A stretch of 64,000 nucleotides of DNA, from the NCBI RefSeq assembly GCF_002893625.1, contig NZ_PKMZ01000003.1:186001-250000 (forward strand), written 5' to 3'. Below the pieces are notes generated by a model that had not been told where the DNA came from, did no database searches, and saw only the letters and a list, made by a program, of their open reading frames with translations. Below are positions 44,762-54,329 of this stretch, in pieces. The position numbers were made by a program, and so were the translations under genes. Every line of letters begins with the position of its first letter. Within the stretch, counting starts at the first letter, position 1. This DNA is from Mangrovicella endophytica (GTDB lineage: Bacteria; Pseudomonadota; Alphaproteobacteria; Rhizobiales; Rhizobiaceae).

Positions 44762-44769
44762 GCTTCGTC

Positions 44770-46047
44770 TCAGCCCCTGAAGGTCTGCGCGGCGATCGAC
44801 TCCGGTTTCATCTCGATGGAGAAGCCGGGCCGCGCCGGCGGCATGTAGGCGGCAGCGCGGATTTCGCAGGGATCGACGAAGTGCTCGTGCAGATGGTCGA
44901 CGAACTCGATTACCCGCCCCTCCTTGGTGCCGGACACGACGAGATAGTCGATCATCGACAGGTGCTGGACATATTCGCAGAGGCCGACGCCGCCCGCATG
45001 CGGCCACACCGGCAGCTCGTATTTCGCTGCCATGAGGAGCACGGCGAGCACTTCGTTGAGGCCGCCGAGCCGGCAGGCGTCGATCTGCACGATGTCGATC
45101 GCCCCTTCCATGATGAACTGCTTGAAGAGGATGCGGTTCTGGCACATCTCGCCGGTCGCGACCTTCACCGGCGAGACGCCCTGCCGGATCGCACGATGGC
45201 CGGCGACATCGTCGGGGCTGGTCGGCTCCTCGATGAAGTAGGGCTCGACGAAGGCGAGCTGCTTCACCCAGTCGATCGCCTCACCGACCTCCCAGACCTG
45301 ATTGGCGTCGATCATGATACGGATATCCCGACCGACCGTTTCGCGGGCGATACGAAGCCGGCGAATGTCGTCTTCGAGGTCACGGCCGACCTTCATCTTG
45401 ATATACGTGAAGCCGGCGTCGACCGCTTCCTGTGCAAGCCGCCGCAGCTTGTCGTCGGAATAGCCAAGCCAGCCCGCCGAGGTCGTGTAGCAGGGGTAGC
45501 CCTCGCGCCGGAGTGTTTCCAGCCGCTCAGCCTTGCCCTCGGCTGCGCGGCGGAAGATTGCCAGCGCTTCCTCCGGCGTCACGCAGTCGGTGATGTAGCG
45601 GAAGTCGATGAGGCGGACGAGCTCCTCCGGGCTCATCTCGGCGACGAGCTGATAGACCGGCTTGCCCTCCGCCTTGGCCCAGAGGTCCCACGCGGCATTG
45701 ACGATGGCGCCGGTCGCGAGATGGATTGCACCCTTGTCCGGGCCGATCCAGCGCAACTGGCTGTCGCCGGTGATGTGGCGCCAGAAGCGGCCGGCATCCT
45801 CGCGGATCCAGTCGAGCGTCAGGCCGACGATGCGGGGTCGCAGCGCCTCGATCGCGGCGCAGACCACCTCGTTGCCGCGGCCGATGGTGAAGGTGAGGCC
45901 ATGGCCGCTGAGCTGCGGATCGTCCGTCTGAAGGATCACATAGGCGGCCGAATAGTCCGGATCCGGGTTCATCGCGTCGGACCCGTCGAGCTTCGCGGAT
46001 GTCGGAAAGCGAAGATCGTGGATGGACAGTCCGGTGATGGTGGTCAT
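44770..46047 (-). CDS. L-fuconate dehydratase (enolase superfamily)
   Basis: ATG 46047 gives 425 residues; the longer frame to 46239 is the shadow of the next gene. The N-terminus (DLRFPTSAKLDGSDAMNPDPDYSAAYV in outline) and the enolase-superfamily residues match L-fuconate dehydratases: general-base Lys pair in YIKMKVG, metal ligands in MIDANQ, IEEPTSPDD and TGEM, and the His of WPHAGGVGL. It converts L-fuconate to 2-keto-3-deoxy-L-fuconate in the cytoplasm. It is the last gene of the nine-gene leftward sugar operon. Confidence 0.92.
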   Translation of the reverse strand: MTTITGLSIHDLRFPTSAKLDGSDAMNPDPDYSAAYVILQTDDPQLSGHGLTFTIGRGNEVVCAAIEALRPRIVGLTLDWIREDAGRFWRHITGDSQLRWIGPDKGAIHLATGAIVNAAWDLWAKAEGKPVYQLVAEMSPEELVRLIDFRYITDCVTPEEALAIFRRAAEGKAERLETLRREGYPCYTTSAGWLGYSDDKLRRLAQEAVDAGFTYIKMKVGRDLEDDIRRLRIARETVGRDIRIMIDANQVWEVGEAIDWVKQLAFVEPYFIEEPTSPDDVAGHRAIRQGVSPVKVATGEMCQNRILFKQFIMEGAIDIVQIDACRLGGLNEVLAVLLMAAKYELPVWPHAGGVGLCEYVQHLSMIDYLVVSGTKEGRVIEFVDHLHEHFVDPCEIRAAAYMPPARPGFSIEMKPESIAAQTFRG

Positions 46048-46090
46048 GATAGGTCCGTACGGCTGAATAATAAGAAGGACTGACTCCGCG

Positions 46091-47209
46091 TCAGTTCGGC
46101 TGCGAAACGATCTGAAAATTGGCCAAGCGCACGCACATCGGTGTGCCCAGAGGGATGCGCGTTCCGGTGTCCTCGAGGCCGCCCTTGTCAGCATCGCGCC
46201 GGAAGACCGCCACGGCGTCGCTGTCCTGATTGGCGACAAGGAGATGCCGGCCGGAGGGTGTCAGAGACATGTGGCGAGGCGTCGTGCCGCCGCAGGGCAC
46301 ATGCCCGAGCGGCGTCAGTGCGCCGGTCCCGCGGTCGACTTCAAGAATGGCGATCGAGTCGTCGCCGCGGTTGGCGACATAGACGAAGCGCTCGTCCGGC
46401 GAGAGCTGGATCTCGGAACAGTGGCTGTGCCCGGCAAACCCGGCCGGCAGGGTGGAGGCGACAGCGAGCCGCTCCAACTGCCCGTCGGCATGGCGGCGCA
46501 GCGACTGCACGGTCGAGTTCAGCTCGTTGACGGCCAGCACAAGCGCACCGTCGTGGCTGATCGCAAGGTGCCGCGGTCCGGCGCCAGGTTCCAAGGCCGT
46601 CGTGCCGGTCTGCGTCAGCATGCCGTCGGCGTCGAGGCGATAGCTGATGATCTGGTCGAGGCCGAGATCAGCGACGAGGCAGTCCGGCCCGCCGGCAACT
46701 TCATAGATCGAGTGGGCGTGTGGCCGCTCCTGGCGCTCGGGATTGGGGCCGTGCCCGGCATGGCTTGCAGAACCCGCCGCCGGAGCCAGTCCACCATCGG
46801 TGCGGATCGGCAGGGCCACAACGGAGCGATCCGGTCCGCCGCTGCCCATGCCGTAATTGGCAACGAGAAGGAAGCGTCCGTCGCGCCCGAGCGAACTCTG
46901 CGCCGCGATGCTCCCCTGCGTCGGCTGCATGTTGACGTAAGCGAGCTGCCCCGCCGTCGGGTCGATCCGGTAGGCGGCGGCGATGCCCTCCTTGCGGTTG
47001 AACACCTCGCTCGTCGCATAGAGCATGGAGCGGGCGGCATCGACGGTCAGGAAGGTCGGATTGTCGATGTCGTCGACCTCCGACAGAAGCCTTGCCGTAC
47101 CGCTCTCCTCGTCGAAGGAGAAGACGGCGATGCCCTTGCCATGGGCGGCCTTGAAGTAAGGCGCCGGCCGGTTGAGGCAGCCGACGAAGAGGAGAAGGCG
47201 CTCGCCCAT
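46091..47209 (-). CDS. Lactonase-family beta-propeller (YbhE/Pgl-like)
   Basis: ATG 47209 gives 372 residues. Repeated blade motifs such as SPDERFVYVANRGDDSI, TPSGRHLLVANQDSDAV and GRDGRFLLVANYG, plus HAHSIYE, match the seven-bladed 6-phosphogluconolactonase family of E. coli YbhE. In this operon it may open a sugar 1,4- or 1,5-lactone before dehydration. A second, unrelated lactonase candidate is encoded at 55268. Confidence 0.85.
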   Translation of the reverse strand: MGERLLLFVGCLNRPAPYFKAAHGKGIAVFSFDEESGTARLLSEVDDIDNPTFLTVDAARSMLYATSEVFNRKEGIAAAYRIDPTAGQLAYVNMQPTQGSIAAQSSLGRDGRFLLVANYGMGSGGPDRSVVALPIRTDGGLAPAAGSASHAGHGPNPERQERPHAHSIYEVAGGPDCLVADLGLDQIISYRLDADGMLTQTGTTALEPGAGPRHLAISHDGALVLAVNELNSTVQSLRRHADGQLERLAVASTLPAGFAGHSHCSEIQLSPDERFVYVANRGDDSIAILEVDRGTGALTPLGHVPCGGTTPRHMSLTPSGRHLLVANQDSDAVAVFRRDADKGGLEDTGTRIPLGTPMCVRLANFQIVSQPN

Positions 47210-47226
47210 CGCTGTCGATTGGTCCC

Positions 47227-48069
47227 TCAGTCCGCTTCGGTGAGCTGGCGCTGCTCGCCGAGGCCGGCGATACCGAGCCGCATCTCTTGGCCGGCCTTGA
47301 GGTACAGCGGGGGCTTCTGCCCCATGCCGACGCCGGGCGGCGTACCCGTGGAGATGATGTCGCCGGGGTGCAGGCTCATGAACTGCGAGAGGTAGGAGAC
47401 GAGGAAGGCGACGCCGTAGACCATCGTCCGTGTCGAGCCATCCTGGTAGCGCTTGCCATCGACCTCCAGCCACATGGAGAGATCCTGCGGGTCGGCGATC
47501 TCGTCACGGGTCACCAGCCAGGGTCCGGTCGGCCCGAACGTGTCGCAGCACTTGCCCTTATCCCAGGTGCCGTGCCGCTCGAGCTGGAATTCACGTTCTG
47601 AGACGTCGTTGATGACGCAGTAACCGGCGACGTGGTCCAGCGCCTCAGCCTCGCTGACGTATTTCGCCGTCTTGCCGATGACGACGCCGAGCTCGACCTC
47701 CCAGTCGGTCTTCACCGACTTGCGCGGGATGCGCACCGTGTCGTTCGGCCCGACGATCGCCGAGGTCGGCTTCATGAACATCACCGGCTCCGGCGGCACG
47801 GTGGCCCCGGTCTCTGCCGCATGGTCGGAATAGTTGAGGCCGATGCAGATGAACTTGCCGACCTGCCCGACGCAAGGGCCGAGGCGCGGCGAGCCCTCGA
47901 CCAGCGGCAGGCTGGCGGGATCGATGGCCTTGAGGCGCGCAAGGCCATCCGGCGTCAGCGTCTCGCCGGCGATGTCGGTAACGTGGCCGGACAGGTCACG
48001 GATGCGCCCGTCCGCGTCGAGGATGCCGGGCTTTTCGCGGCCCGTCTCGCCATGTCGAAGAAGTTTCAT
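47227..48069 (-). CDS. Fumarylacetoacetate hydrolase-family protein, probable 2,4-diketo-3-deoxy-L-fuconate hydrolase
   Basis: The 280-residue protein has the FAH core GKFICIGLNYSDHAAETG, metal ligands around DWEVELGVVIG, and PGDIISTGTPPGVGMG. Enzymes with this N-terminus (MKLLRHG) split C-C bonds of diketo acids in L-rhamnose/L-fucose pathways. The expected reaction is 2,4-diketo-3-deoxy-L-fuconate plus water to pyruvate and L-lactate. The lactate-oxidation genes lutABC lie 12 kb away in the same window. Confidence 0.88.
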   Translation of the reverse strand: MKLLRHGETGREKPGILDADGRIRDLSGHVTDIAGETLTPDGLARLKAIDPASLPLVEGSPRLGPCVGQVGKFICIGLNYSDHAAETGATVPPEPVMFMKPTSAIVGPNDTVRIPRKSVKTDWEVELGVVIGKTAKYVSEAEALDHVAGYCVINDVSEREFQLERHGTWDKGKCCDTFGPTGPWLVTRDEIADPQDLSMWLEVDGKRYQDGSTRTMVYGVAFLVSYLSQFMSLHPGDIISTGTPPGVGMGQKPPLYLKAGQEMRLGIAGLGEQRQLTEAD

Positions 48070-48095
48070 GCGTTTCGTCTTTCCCGTTCGGTATC

Positions 48096-48827
48096 TCAGC
48101 CGGTCCAGCCGCCGTCGATGACGTGGATCTGCCCGGTCGTATAGGTCGCGCCCGCGAGATAGAGGACGAGATCGGCTATCTCCTCGGCCTTGCCGATGCG
48201 CCCGATCGGCTGGCGGGCGATGAAGGCGGCGCGGGCGCCCTCGTAGTCGCCACCGGCGGCGAGCCGCTGCTGCAGCGACGGGCTCTCCACCGTGCCGGGG
48301 CAGATGGCGTTGCAGCGGATGCCTCTCGCGACGAAGTCGGCCGCCACCGACTTGGTGAGGCCGATCACGGCCGCCTTGCTGGCGGAATAGGCGAAGCGGT
48401 TCGGCACCCCTTTCACGCTCGAGGCGACCGAGGCCATGTTGATGATGGTACCGTCGCCGCGCTCCAGCATGCCGGGAAGCACCGCCTTGATCGTGCGCAC
48501 CATCGCCTTAACGTTGAGATCGAAGGCAAAGTCGAGTTCGGCCTCGGTGCAGTCGAGGATGGTGCCGCCATGGACGACGCCGGCGCAGTTGAAGAGGACG
48601 TCGATCCGCCCGGTCCTGGCAACCAGGGGCTCGACGGCTGCCGGGTCGAGAACGTCGAGCTTGGCCGTCTCGACACCAGACACGCCTGCAAGTTCCGCAA
48701 GCGCCGCCTCGTTGATGTCGGTGGCGATCACCCGTGCGCCGGCGCCGCTCAGCGCTTCGACGCTGGCGCGACCGATCCCTTGTGCCGCTGCGGTGACGAG
48801 GACGGTCTTTCCGCTCAGGTCGGCCAT
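48096..48827 (-). CDS. SDR dehydrogenase, probable 2-keto-3-deoxy-L-fuconate dehydrogenase
   Basis: ATG 48827 gives 243 residues. The classical SDR motifs are intact: TAAAQGIGRAS, NCAG, Ser in NMASVASSV, and FAYSASKAAV with catalytic Tyr and Lys, ending PGTVESP and TGQIHVIDGGWTG. The pattern and length fit BDH2/FucDH-type enzymes that oxidise 2-keto-3-deoxy-L-fuconate to the 2,4-diketo acid with NAD. It lies between the second enolase-superfamily gene and the FAH hydrolase. Confidence 0.88.
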   Translation of the reverse strand: MADLSGKTVLVTAAAQGIGRASVEALSGAGARVIATDINEAALAELAGVSGVETAKLDVLDPAAVEPLVARTGRIDVLFNCAGVVHGGTILDCTEAELDFAFDLNVKAMVRTIKAVLPGMLERGDGTIINMASVASSVKGVPNRFAYSASKAAVIGLTKSVAADFVARGIRCNAICPGTVESPSLQQRLAAGGDYEGARAAFIARQPIGRIGKAEEIADLVLYLAGATYTTGQIHVIDGGWTG

Positions 48828-48840
48828 GGCTTTTCCCCTC

Positions 48841-49947
48841 TCATTGGATGACGGCCTGCGAGCCCGCGACGGCGAGCCGCGCGATGGCCTCGCTGTTCCA
48901 AGCGATGCCGAGCCCCGGCTCTTCGCTCGGGATCGCCCGGCCACCATCGATGCGCATACCGGTGGTGGTGATCTCGTCGAGCTGCGGGATGTACTCCACC
49001 CAGCGCGCATTCGGCACGGCGGCGCAAAGCGAGACGTGCAGCTCCATCAGGAAGTGCGGACAGACCGCGACGTTGAAGCATTCGGCAAGATGGGCGACCT
49101 TCAGCCATGGCGTGATGCCGCCGATCCGGCCGACATCCACCTGCACGACCGAACAGGCGCCGCGCTGCAGATATTCACGGAAATGCGAGGGGCTATAAAG
49201 GCTCTCGCCGACGGCGATGGGCAGGCTCGTCGAGCGAGACAGGCGCAGGTGGCCGTCGATGTCGTCTGCCGGCAGCGGCTCCTCCAGCCAACCAATGTCG
49301 AGCGGCTCGTAGGCGCGGGCCCGGCGGATCGCCTCGTCGATGGCAAAGGCCTGATTGGCGTCGGTGAAGATCTCGAAGCCGGGGCCGACGGCCTCGCGCA
49401 CGGCGGTGATGCGGGCAACATCCTCGTGGATTGGCCGGCCGACCTTCAGCTTGGCGCCGCCGAAGCCCTCGGCCTTGGCCTTCAGCGCATCCTCGACCAG
49501 CGCGTCCTCGGGCAGGTGGAGCCAGCCGCCCTCGGTGGTGTAGAGCGGCACCGAGCCTTGCGCGCCACCGGCGAGGCGGTGCAGCGGCAGCCCGGCGCGG
49601 CGGCAGCGCAGATCCCAGAGCGCCGTGTCGATCGCGGCCATGGCAATCGCCGTGATCGCGCCGACTGTGGTGGCGTGGGTCAGGAACAGGAGGTCGCGCC
49701 AGATCCGCTCTATCTCCTCCGCCTCGCGGCCGAGGATCGCAGGGGCGAGCGTCCTCTCGATCAGCTTCATCACCGACGGGCCGCCGGTGCCGATCGTGTA
49801 GCTGTAGCCGGTGCCGGTGACGCCGTCCGCATCGGTGATGCGCACGATCGGCGTTTCCTGGCTGACGAAGCTCTGGATGGCGTCCACCCGCTTCACCTTC
49901 GGCTGAAGGTCGACCATCAGGATCTCGATGCGGTCGATGCGCGCCAT
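48841..49947 (-). CDS. Mandelate racemase/muconate lactonizing-family sugar-acid dehydratase
   Basis: The 368-residue protein has the enolase-superfamily residues AKLKVGR (Lys base), FTDANQAF, WLEEPLPADD, VGESLYS, and a late VCPHFLMELH with the second base His. It differs from the fuconate dehydratase at 44770 and may accept another acid of related stereochemistry, such as L-galactonate or D-arabinonate. It follows the ABC ATPase gene after 3 bp. Confidence 0.85.
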   Translation of the reverse strand: MARIDRIEILMVDLQPKVKRVDAIQSFVSQETPIVRITDADGVTGTGYSYTIGTGGPSVMKLIERTLAPAILGREAEEIERIWRDLLFLTHATTVGAITAIAMAAIDTALWDLRCRRAGLPLHRLAGGAQGSVPLYTTEGGWLHLPEDALVEDALKAKAEGFGGAKLKVGRPIHEDVARITAVREAVGPGFEIFTDANQAFAIDEAIRRARAYEPLDIGWLEEPLPADDIDGHLRLSRSTSLPIAVGESLYSPSHFREYLQRGACSVVQVDVGRIGGITPWLKVAHLAECFNVAVCPHFLMELHVSLCAAVPNARWVEYIPQLDEITTTGMRIDGGRAIPSEEPGLGIAWNSEAIARLAVAGSQAVIQ

Positions 49948-49950
49948 GGT

Positions 49951-51048
49951 TCAGGCCTTCAGGCTGCGGCCGTCGGCAGCGTCGAAGACGTGCAGGCGGG
50001 CAAGGTCGACGACGAAGGGCAGCGTTTCGCCGGGCGTCACCACGCGCGGGTTCAGCATCTTCGCCTGGATCTCCTTGTCGCCGAGCCGCGTGAACAGGAT
50101 CGTTTCCGTGCCGAGCGGCTCGGCCAGTGCCACCTCGCGCTCCAGCCGCAGCGTCTCGCCAGTGCCGGGCATGCCGTGGCCTTGCGGCGTGATGTCGTCC
50201 GGTCTGAGGCCGAGGGTGATGCGCTGGCCCTCGCTGACCGAGACGCCCGCCGGCAGCGGCACGACGACGCCATCGGCGAGCCGCGCGGCGGGGCGGAGGC
50301 CCTCGGTCGTCACGACGGCGTCGATCAGGTTCATCGGCGGCGAGCCGATGAAGCCGGCAACAAAGACGTTGACCGGACGCTCGAACACCTCGGCGGGCGT
50401 TCCGACCTGCTCGATATGGCCGTCGCGCATGATGACGATACGGTCGGCGAGCGTCATTGCCTCCACCTGGTCGTGGGTGACGTAGACGACGGTGGTCTTC
50501 ACCCGCTGGTGCAGCTTCTTGATCTCGACGCGCATCTGGCCGCGCAGCTTGGCGTCGAGGTTCGACAGCGGCTCGTCGAACAGGAAGACGTCCGGGTCGC
50601 GCACGATCGCCCGCCCCATGGCGACGCGCTGGCGCTGGCCGCCGGAGAGGTTCGCGGGCAGCCGGTCCATATAGGGCTGCAGGCCGAGGATCTCGGCCGC
50701 CTGGTTGACCCGCCGCTCGATCTCGGGTGCGGGCACCTTGGCGATGCCGAGGCCGAAGCCGAGATTCTCGCGCACGTTCATATGCGGGTAGAGCGCGTAG
50801 TTCTGGAACACCATCGAGACGTTGCGATCGCGCGGCGGCAGACCGTTGACGACGCGGTTCCCGATGCGGATCTCGCCGTCCGAGATGTCCTCCAGCCCGG
50901 CGATCATCCGGAGCGTCGTCGACTTGCCGCAGCCGGACGGGCCGACCAGCACGACGAACTCGTTATGGGCGATGGAGAGGTCGATGCCGTGGACGACGCC
51001 GAGGGCGCCATACCGCTTCACCACCTTCGTGAGCTTGATCTCAGCCAA
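49951..51048 (-). CDS. Sugar ABC importer ATPase, UgpC/MalK type
   Basis: The 365-residue protein has Walker A GPSGCGKST, MVFQNYALYPHM, signature [15 protein letters not shown], Walker B FLFDEPLSNLD and a C-terminal TOBE regulatory domain from about 240. It couples ATP hydrolysis to the CUT1 permeases encoded immediately upstream (12-bp gap). Confidence 0.95.
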   Translation of the reverse strand: MAEIKLTKVVKRYGALGVVHGIDLSIAHNEFVVLVGPSGCGKSTTLRMIAGLEDISDGEIRIGNRVVNGLPPRDRNVSMVFQNYALYPHMNVRENLGFGLGIAKVPAPEIERRVNQAAEILGLQPYMDRLPANLSGGQRQRVAMGRAIVRDPDVFLFDEPLSNLDAKLRGQMRVEIKKLHQRVKTTVVYVTHDQVEAMTLADRIVIMRDGHIEQVGTPAEVFERPVNVFVAGFIGSPPMNLIDAVVTTEGLRPAARLADGVVVPLPAGVSVSEGQRITLGLRPDDITPQGHGMPGTGETLRLEREVALAEPLGTETILFTRLGDKEIQAKMLNPRVVTPGETLPFVVDLARLHVFDAADGRSLKA

Positions 51049-51060
51049 GGCGAACTCCGG

Positions 51061-51927
51061 TCATTTCACGCCGCCGAAGGTGAGCCCGGCGATCAGGTGC
51101 TTCTGCACGACGAAGGTGAGGAGGAGGGCCGGTATGATGATCAGCACGGCCATGGCGCTCATGCCGGACCAGTCGACGGTGAACTGGGCGGTGAAGTCCA
51201 TCAGGCCGACCGGCATCGTCTTGGAGGCGGTGGTGCGGGTGAGCTGGCTCGCCAGCGCGTATTCGTTCCAGGAGGTCAGGAAGGCGAAGATCGCCGCCGA
51301 GGCGAGGCCTGAGCGGGCGAGCGGGAACTCGATCTTCCAGAAAGCCTGCCAGCGCGTGCAGCCATCGATCTGCGCGGCCTCCGAGAGGTCGACCGGGATC
51401 TGCCGGAAGAAGCCGTCGGTCAGCCACACCGTGAAGGGGATGTTGATGGCGAGATAGACGATGATCAGACCAAGCGAGGTGTCGAGGAGGCCGATGCGGC
51501 TCCAGACGATGAACAGCGGCAGCGACAGCGCGACGCCAGGCACGGTGCGCGACAGCATGAAGGAGACGAAGAGCGCGCCCTTGCCGCGGAAGCGGTAGCG
51601 GGCGAAGGCGTATCCGCCCATCATGCCGAGCAGGATCGCCACCGCCGTCGAGGTCAGCGAGATCACCACCGAGTTGAGGAAGTAGCGCGCCACCGGCAGA
51701 CCCTGCTGCTGCGCAGGCAGCAGGCCGAAGATGCCGAGGAAGTTGTTCAGCGTCGGGTCCTGCGGGATCCAGACCGGCGGGCGCGCCAGGATCTCGACGT
51801 TCGGCCGGAAGGCGGTCAGCACCACCCAGACGCCCGGCACGCACAGGATCGCCATGGCGAGGAAAACGCCGAGGCGGATCAGCCAGCGCTGCCAGGGCTT
51901 CTCGATCGTCAAGGGACGGCCGCTCAT
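51061..51927 (-). CDS. Sugar ABC importer permease, MalG type
   Basis: ATG 51927 gives 288 residues; the longer open frame upstream is a shadow of the partner permease. About six membrane helices and the CUT1 EAA loop DLSEAAQIDGCTRWQAFWKIEFPLARSG (in outline) are present. It overlaps the MalF-type gene by 4 bp. Confidence 0.93.
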   Translation of the reverse strand: MSGRPLTIEKPWQRWLIRLGVFLAMAILCVPGVWVVLTAFRPNVEILARPPVWIPQDPTLNNFLGIFGLLPAQQQGLPVARYFLNSVVISLTSTAVAILLGMMGGYAFARYRFRGKGALFVSFMLSRTVPGVALSLPLFIVWSRIGLLDTSLGLIIVYLAINIPFTVWLTDGFFRQIPVDLSEAAQIDGCTRWQAFWKIEFPLARSGLASAAIFAFLTSWNEYALASQLTRTTASKTMPVGLMDFTAQFTVDWSGMSAMAVLIIIPALLLTFVVQKHLIAGLTFGGVK

Positions 51928-52826
51928 TCCACCCCTCCCATGTAGCGCCGCGCCACCACGAGCTTGCGGTAGAAATAGACGGTGAAGAGGATGGAGGTCA
52001 GGATCGAGACGTAGCCCATGGCGTTGGCCATGCCCATCTGCGAGTTCTGGTAGCCGACCCGCGCCATCAGCGTCCAAAGGAGCTCGGTGCGCCCGGCGGG
52101 CCCGCCATTCGTCATGATCCGCACCATGTCGTAGGCCCGCGCGACGTCGAGCGAGCGGATCGTCATGGCGATGAAGATGAAGGGCATCAGGAAGGGCAGG
52201 GTGATGTGGCGGAACACCTGGATGGGTCCGCAGCCATCGACCTTCGCCGCCTCGATCGGCTCCTTCGGCAGAGCGAGCAGGCCCGCGAGGAGCAGGATCG
52301 CGAAGACCGAGGTGGACATCCAGATCTCGGCGGCCATGATCGAGAGCGGCGCCAGCGTTCCGTCGACGAGCCAGGGGATCGGCTGGGTGATCAGGCCAAG
52401 GTCGAAGAGGGCGTTGTTCACGAGGCCAACGGCGTCGTTGAAGATGTATTTGAACTGGAAGCCGACGAGGATCGGCGAGAACATCATCGGGAACATCATG
52501 ATGGTGCGCAGCACCTTGCGGCCCATCGTCACCTGGTTGACGAGGAGCGCCAGGCCAAGGCCGAGCACCAGCTCCAGGTTCAGCGTCACCGTGATGAAGA
52601 CGAGCGTGCGCCCGAAGGCCCACCAGAAGTCGGCATTGTTCAGGAGCCGGGCGTAGTTCCGAAGGCCCACGAAGCTGTAGAGCGTCGCCGGCCGCGTCAG
52701 GTTGTAGGCGGTGAAGCTCGACCACAGCGACACCGCCAGCGGCACGAGGATCACCGCGGCGATGACGACGAGGGCGGGCGTCAGCAGCAGGTAGGGAACG
52801 GCTCGCGGCGAGCGGAAAAGTGTCAT
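51924..52826 (-). CDS. Sugar ABC importer permease, MalF/UgpA type
   Basis: The 300-residue protein has about six membrane helices and the EAA loop PIEAAKVDGCGPIQVFRHITLPFL. It is coupled to the MalG-type gene by ATGA and separated from the binding-protein gene by 91 bp containing a stem-loop. Confidence 0.93.
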   Translation of the reverse strand: MTLFRSPRAVPYLLLTPALVVIAAVILVPLAVSLWSSFTAYNLTRPATLYSFVGLRNYARLLNNADFWWAFGRTLVFITVTLNLELVLGLGLALLVNQVTMGRKVLRTIMMFPMMFSPILVGFQFKYIFNDAVGLVNNALFDLGLITQPIPWLVDGTLAPLSIMAAEIWMSTSVFAILLLAGLLALPKEPIEAAKVDGCGPIQVFRHITLPFLMPFIFIAMTIRSLDVARAYDMVRIMTNGGPAGRTELLWTLMARVGYQNSQMGMANAMGYVSILTSILFTVYFYRKLVVARRYMGGVE

Positions 52827-52864
52827 TCCCGGTCCATGGCGGCGGGGTCAATCGAATGAGCCGG

Positions 52865-52896
52865 CCCGGCGGCGGCGGATGCCGCGCCGAACCGGG
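52865..52896 (-). terminator. Intercistronic stem-loop between sugar-binding protein and permease genes
   Basis: CCCGG (52865-52869) pairs with CCGGG (52892-52896), with further GC pairs inside. Such elements between binding-protein and permease genes commonly stabilise the upstream mRNA or cut downstream transcription, so that the binding protein is made in excess. Confidence 0.5.
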
Positions 52897-52917
52897 AATG
52901 GCTGATGGCCATGGCCG

Positions 52918-54246
52918 CTACTGGATCATCCCGGCATCTTCGAGGATGGTGCGGGCCTCGTCGGCCGCCTGGTCGAGCGCTTCCTTCGGCGTCTTCTCCC
53001 CGACGATGGCGGCCTGCAGCTGCGGCCAGATCACGTTGGAGACCTCGATCCACTGCGGCACCAGCGGCGGCGTGCGGGCGTCGGCCAGCGACTTCTCCCA
53101 GGTCTCGAACATGTCGGCCATGTAGGTGTTGCTGTCGCTCTTGAACTTGGCGACGACGTCCTCGAACACCTTGGTGCGGGTCGGCAGGTTGCCGGCTTCG
53201 GCTTCCAGCATCTCCGAATCGTAGTTCGTCATGAAGACGACGAAGCTGACGGCGGCGTCCTTGTCCGGGCAGGACTCGGTGACGGAGAAGGAGTGCGACC
53301 CGGACCAGGCGCCGCGCTTGCCGCCCGCGCCCGTCGGCGCCACGGCGAAGCCGACGTCACCGGCGACCTTGGACTTGTCCTTGTCATTGTAGAAGGCGGC
53401 AAAGCCCGGCCAGTCGAGATCGAGGGCGAGCGTGCCGGCGGCAAACGCCTGGCCGATATCGTCCCAGGTGTAGTTGACCGTGCCGGCCGGTACGGCCTTG
53501 GCATTGTAGAGGTCGACGAACCACTGCAGGGCGGCGACACCCTCGGGACCGTTGAAGGTCGGGTTCCATTGATCGTCGAACATGTCGCCGCCATTGGCGC
53601 GCACCAGCTCCATGAAGCGGCCGGTCATGCCTTCGTCCTTGCCGGCAAAGGCCGTGCCGTAGAGGTTCGGCGGCGAGGCGAGGAAGATTGCCTGCTCCTT
53701 GAATTCGTCGAAGGTCGCGGGCGGAACGAGGTCCTTGCCGAACTTCTCCTTGTAGCGGGCCTGCACGGCCGGATCGCCGTAGACGCGCTTGTTGTAGTAG
53801 AGGTTGGAGACGTCGGTGACGCGCGGCAGCTGGACGAGCCGCCCGTCGACCTCGGCCGACTTCAGCGTCCCCGGCACGTAGAGCGCCAGCTCCTCGGCCG
53901 GGATCTTCTCCTTCAGGTCGATATAAAGGTCGCCATACTGGGGCGCGAAGCTCGTATGGTTCGAGCCGACGCACCAGTTCACCGTGCCGCCGGCGATGTC
54001 CTGCTTGATCTCGCGGTCGAGGTCGAAGTGGTTCTTGGAGGAGACGATCTCGACCTTGGCCCCGGTCAGCTTCTCCCACTCCGGAATACGGGTGTAGAGC
54101 TTCTCGTATTGCGTGCCGCCGATCAGCTTCACCTTCAGCGTGACGCCGTCGAACTTGCCGTAGTCGAAATCGGCGAGGGCAGGCGAGGCGAGCATCGTTG
54201 CGCCGGCGAGCGCCAGCGCGAGGGTGGTGGATTTCCACGGCGACAT
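52918..54246 (-). CDS. Sugar ABC importer binding protein (family 1)
   Basis: The 442-residue protein has a signal peptide (about 1-25, ending SPALADF) and the family-1 order: IPEWEKLTGAKVEIVSS, GRLVQLPRVTDVSNLYYNK, and the late NLPTRTKVFED hinge segment. It is the first gene of the leftward nine-gene sugar operon and divergent from the IclR gene. The ligand is probably a 6-deoxyhexose or related sugar, judged by the enzymes downstream. Confidence 0.92.
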   Translation of the reverse strand: MSPWKSTTLALALAGATMLASPALADFDYGKFDGVTLKVKLIGGTQYEKLYTRIPEWEKLTGAKVEIVSSKNHFDLDREIKQDIAGGTVNWCVGSNHTSFAPQYGDLYIDLKEKIPAEELALYVPGTLKSAEVDGRLVQLPRVTDVSNLYYNKRVYGDPAVQARYKEKFGKDLVPPATFDEFKEQAIFLASPPNLYGTAFAGKDEGMTGRFMELVRANGGDMFDDQWNPTFNGPEGVAALQWFVDLYNAKAVPAGTVNYTWDDIGQAFAAGTLALDLDWPGFAAFYNDKDKSKVAGDVGFAVAPTGAGGKRGAWSGSHSFSVTESCPDKDAAVSFVVFMTNYDSEMLEAEAGNLPTRTKVFEDVVAKFKSDSNTYMADMFETWEKSLADARTPPLVPQWIEVSNVIWPQLQAAIVGEKTPKEALDQAADEARTILEDAGMIQ

Positions 54247-54277
54247 GATCGTTCCTCCCAGAACAGACTTGATTGTT

Positions 54278-54329
54278 GATCATGCAAATTTAAAAACTTC
54301 ATTCGCAGGTAAGCACGATCTGCATGATC
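54278..54329. promoter_or_regulatory. Divergent sugar-operon/IclR control region with spaced inverted repeat
   Basis: GATCATGCA (54278-54286) is repeated in inverted form as TGCATGATC (54321-54329), with an AT-rich 34-bp spacer suited to a promoter. The region lies between the binding-protein start (54246) and the IclR start (54427). The arrangement suggests a two-site operator for the adjacent IclR regulator. Confidence 0.45.
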
